Shown here piece by piece: positions 6,597 through 7,261 of a stretch of 7,261 nucleotides of DNA. The notes beneath the pieces are model-generated. The model was not told the origin of the DNA and did no database searches. It saw only the letters and a program-made list of their open reading frames with translations. A program made the translations under genes and the position numbers. Source of the stretch: Desulfobulbaceae bacterium. GTDB lineage: Bacteria > Desulfobacterota > Desulfobulbia > Desulfobulbales > Desulfobulbaceae. The stretch covers positions 1 through 7,261 of the forward strand of contig JALVAI010000323.1 in assembly GCA_027011235.1 (NCBI GenBank), given 5' to 3'. Each line of letters begins with the position of its first letter. Position 1 is the stretch's first letter.

Positions 6597-7261
6597 ATGG
6601 CTCGCCGACAACAGTACGAGATAATTATGAAAGAGAAAAAAAACAGATTGACAGGCACAGTCAAGGCGGCCGGCTGAGCCGCCAAACTTGGCCCAGGGGA
6701 CCTGGGCCGGATATTATGCGGCTTGCAGCTGCCCGCGGATGCCAATTTGATCGTTGGTTCGGAAACCTGTGATGATGCCGGGGTGTATCGTCTCAACGAG
6801 ACGACCGCCCTCATCCAGACGCTGGATTTTTTTACGCCCATTGTCGATGATCCCTTTGACTTTGGCAGGATCACTGCCGCCAATGCCCTTTCCGATGTCT
6901 ATGCCATGGGCGGTCAGCCGCTGTTATGCATGAATATTCTTGCCTGTCCGGTGAAAACCATGAAGGACCATGTTTTCCGGCAGGTCGTTGAAGGTGGTCT
7001 TGCCAAGATCAGGGAGGCCGGCGCCCTGCTGGTCGGCGGCCATTCCATTGAAGATGATGAGCTGAAATACGGCCTGTCGGTGACCGGCATCGTCCATCCG
7101 GACCAGGTCTTGCTTAATTCCGGGGCAGAGGTTGGGGATGTTTTGGTCTTGACCAAACCTCTCGGGACCGGGATACTTTCCACCGCCCTGAAGGGGGGGC
7201 TTTCGGCAGCAGGTGTTGAATCCGCGATTGTCGAGGTGATGGCGACCCTGAACAGGTTGCC
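6597..7261 (+). CDS. selD: Selenophosphate synthetase SelD, selenocysteine-containing, 3' end outside window
   Basis: Makes selenophosphate from selenide and ATP, the selenium donor for tRNA-Sec and for selenouridine in tRNA. The frame from ATG 6597 (GGAG at 6585-6588, 8-base spacing) passes through one TGA at 6675-6677 and is otherwise open for 221 codons to the window end. The TGA, residue 27, falls in VKAAG-U-AAKLGPGDL, exactly where E. coli SelD has catalytic Cys17, with the essential Lys at K30. The second Cys of the E. coli GCGCK motif is Ala here. Downstream, SETCDDAGVYRL, LDFFTPIVDDPFDFGRI, AANALSDVYAMGG, LLVGGHSIEDDELKYGLSVTGIVHP and LTKPLGTGILSTA follow the SelD order closely. An ATG at 6627 is an alternative in-frame start. 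Because the rest is well conserved and a SECIS-like hairpin follows, I read the TGA as selenocysteine, not as a broken gene. Confidence 0.93.
6675..6725 (+). promoter_or_regulatory. Bacterial SECIS element of selD
   Basis: The UGA begins a two-part hairpin. In the lower stem UGAGCCGC (6675-6682) pairs with 6718-6725 (six Watson-Crick pairs, two G-U). The upper stem is perfect: GGCCCAGG (6690-6697), loop GGA, CCTGGGCC (6701-6708), starting 12 bases after the UGA. That position fits the upper stem-loop bound by SelB in known bacterial SECIS elements. The apical loop GGA differs from the GGUCU loop of E. coli fdhF. Confidence 0.8.

Noticed and set aside
6675..6677. selD as a pseudogene with a nonsense mutation.
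   Set aside because: The TGA is at the catalytic Cys/Sec position, is followed by a SECIS-like hairpin, and the frame is otherwise intact and conserved.

Overview
The window looks like part of the chromosome of an anaerobic, respiratory, selenium-using bacterium. My best guess is a sulfur/sulfate- or metal-reducing lineage of the former Deltaproteobacteria, such as Desulfobulbales or Desulfuromonadales. The basis is a SelD with an in-frame UGA, a large multihaem c-type cytochrome fused to a membrane domain, and an Fe-S type PurF. The taxonomic call is an inference from gene content only.

Layout. Positions 42-4661 hold a minus-strand cluster, read right to left. It contains a small single-cluster ferredoxin (4470-4661), a nine-helix membrane protein with a CydA-like fold (3333-4412), and an 879-residue protein (697-3336). 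The last of these joins a CydA-like membrane domain to one class I haem c domain, a haem-free middle domain and seven more CxxCH motifs. The two membrane genes overlap by 4 bases (ATGA). A perfect 11-bp hairpin follows the big cytochrome gene, and beyond it lies a small membrane methyltransferase of the ICMT/NnrU type (42-647). Positions 4662-4924 are intergenic, with a perfect dyad and weak promoter and terminator candidates. Then comes purF (4925-6355, minus). A divergent control region of about 240 bases separates it from selD (6597 to the window end, plus, incomplete).

The selD gene is easily missed because its reading frame contains TGA at 6675-6677. That codon sits exactly where SelD proteins carry the catalytic Cys/Sec, and it is followed by a strong bacterial SECIS-like hairpin, so I read it as selenocysteine.

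The most unusual system is the paired CydA-like proteins. Motif comparison with cytochrome bd subunit I indicates that the large subunit keeps the TM1 His, the TM3 Glu and an ExGRxPY motif matching the ExGRQPW of CydA. The small subunit keeps a TM1 His and a TM5 His that the large subunit lacks. This suggests a heterodimer of two CydA-fold subunits wired to an octahaem periplasmic arm. It could be a cytochrome-c-linked oxygen (or other small molecule) reductase, or a quinol dehydrogenase feeding periplasmic cytochromes. The sequence alone does not decide between these.
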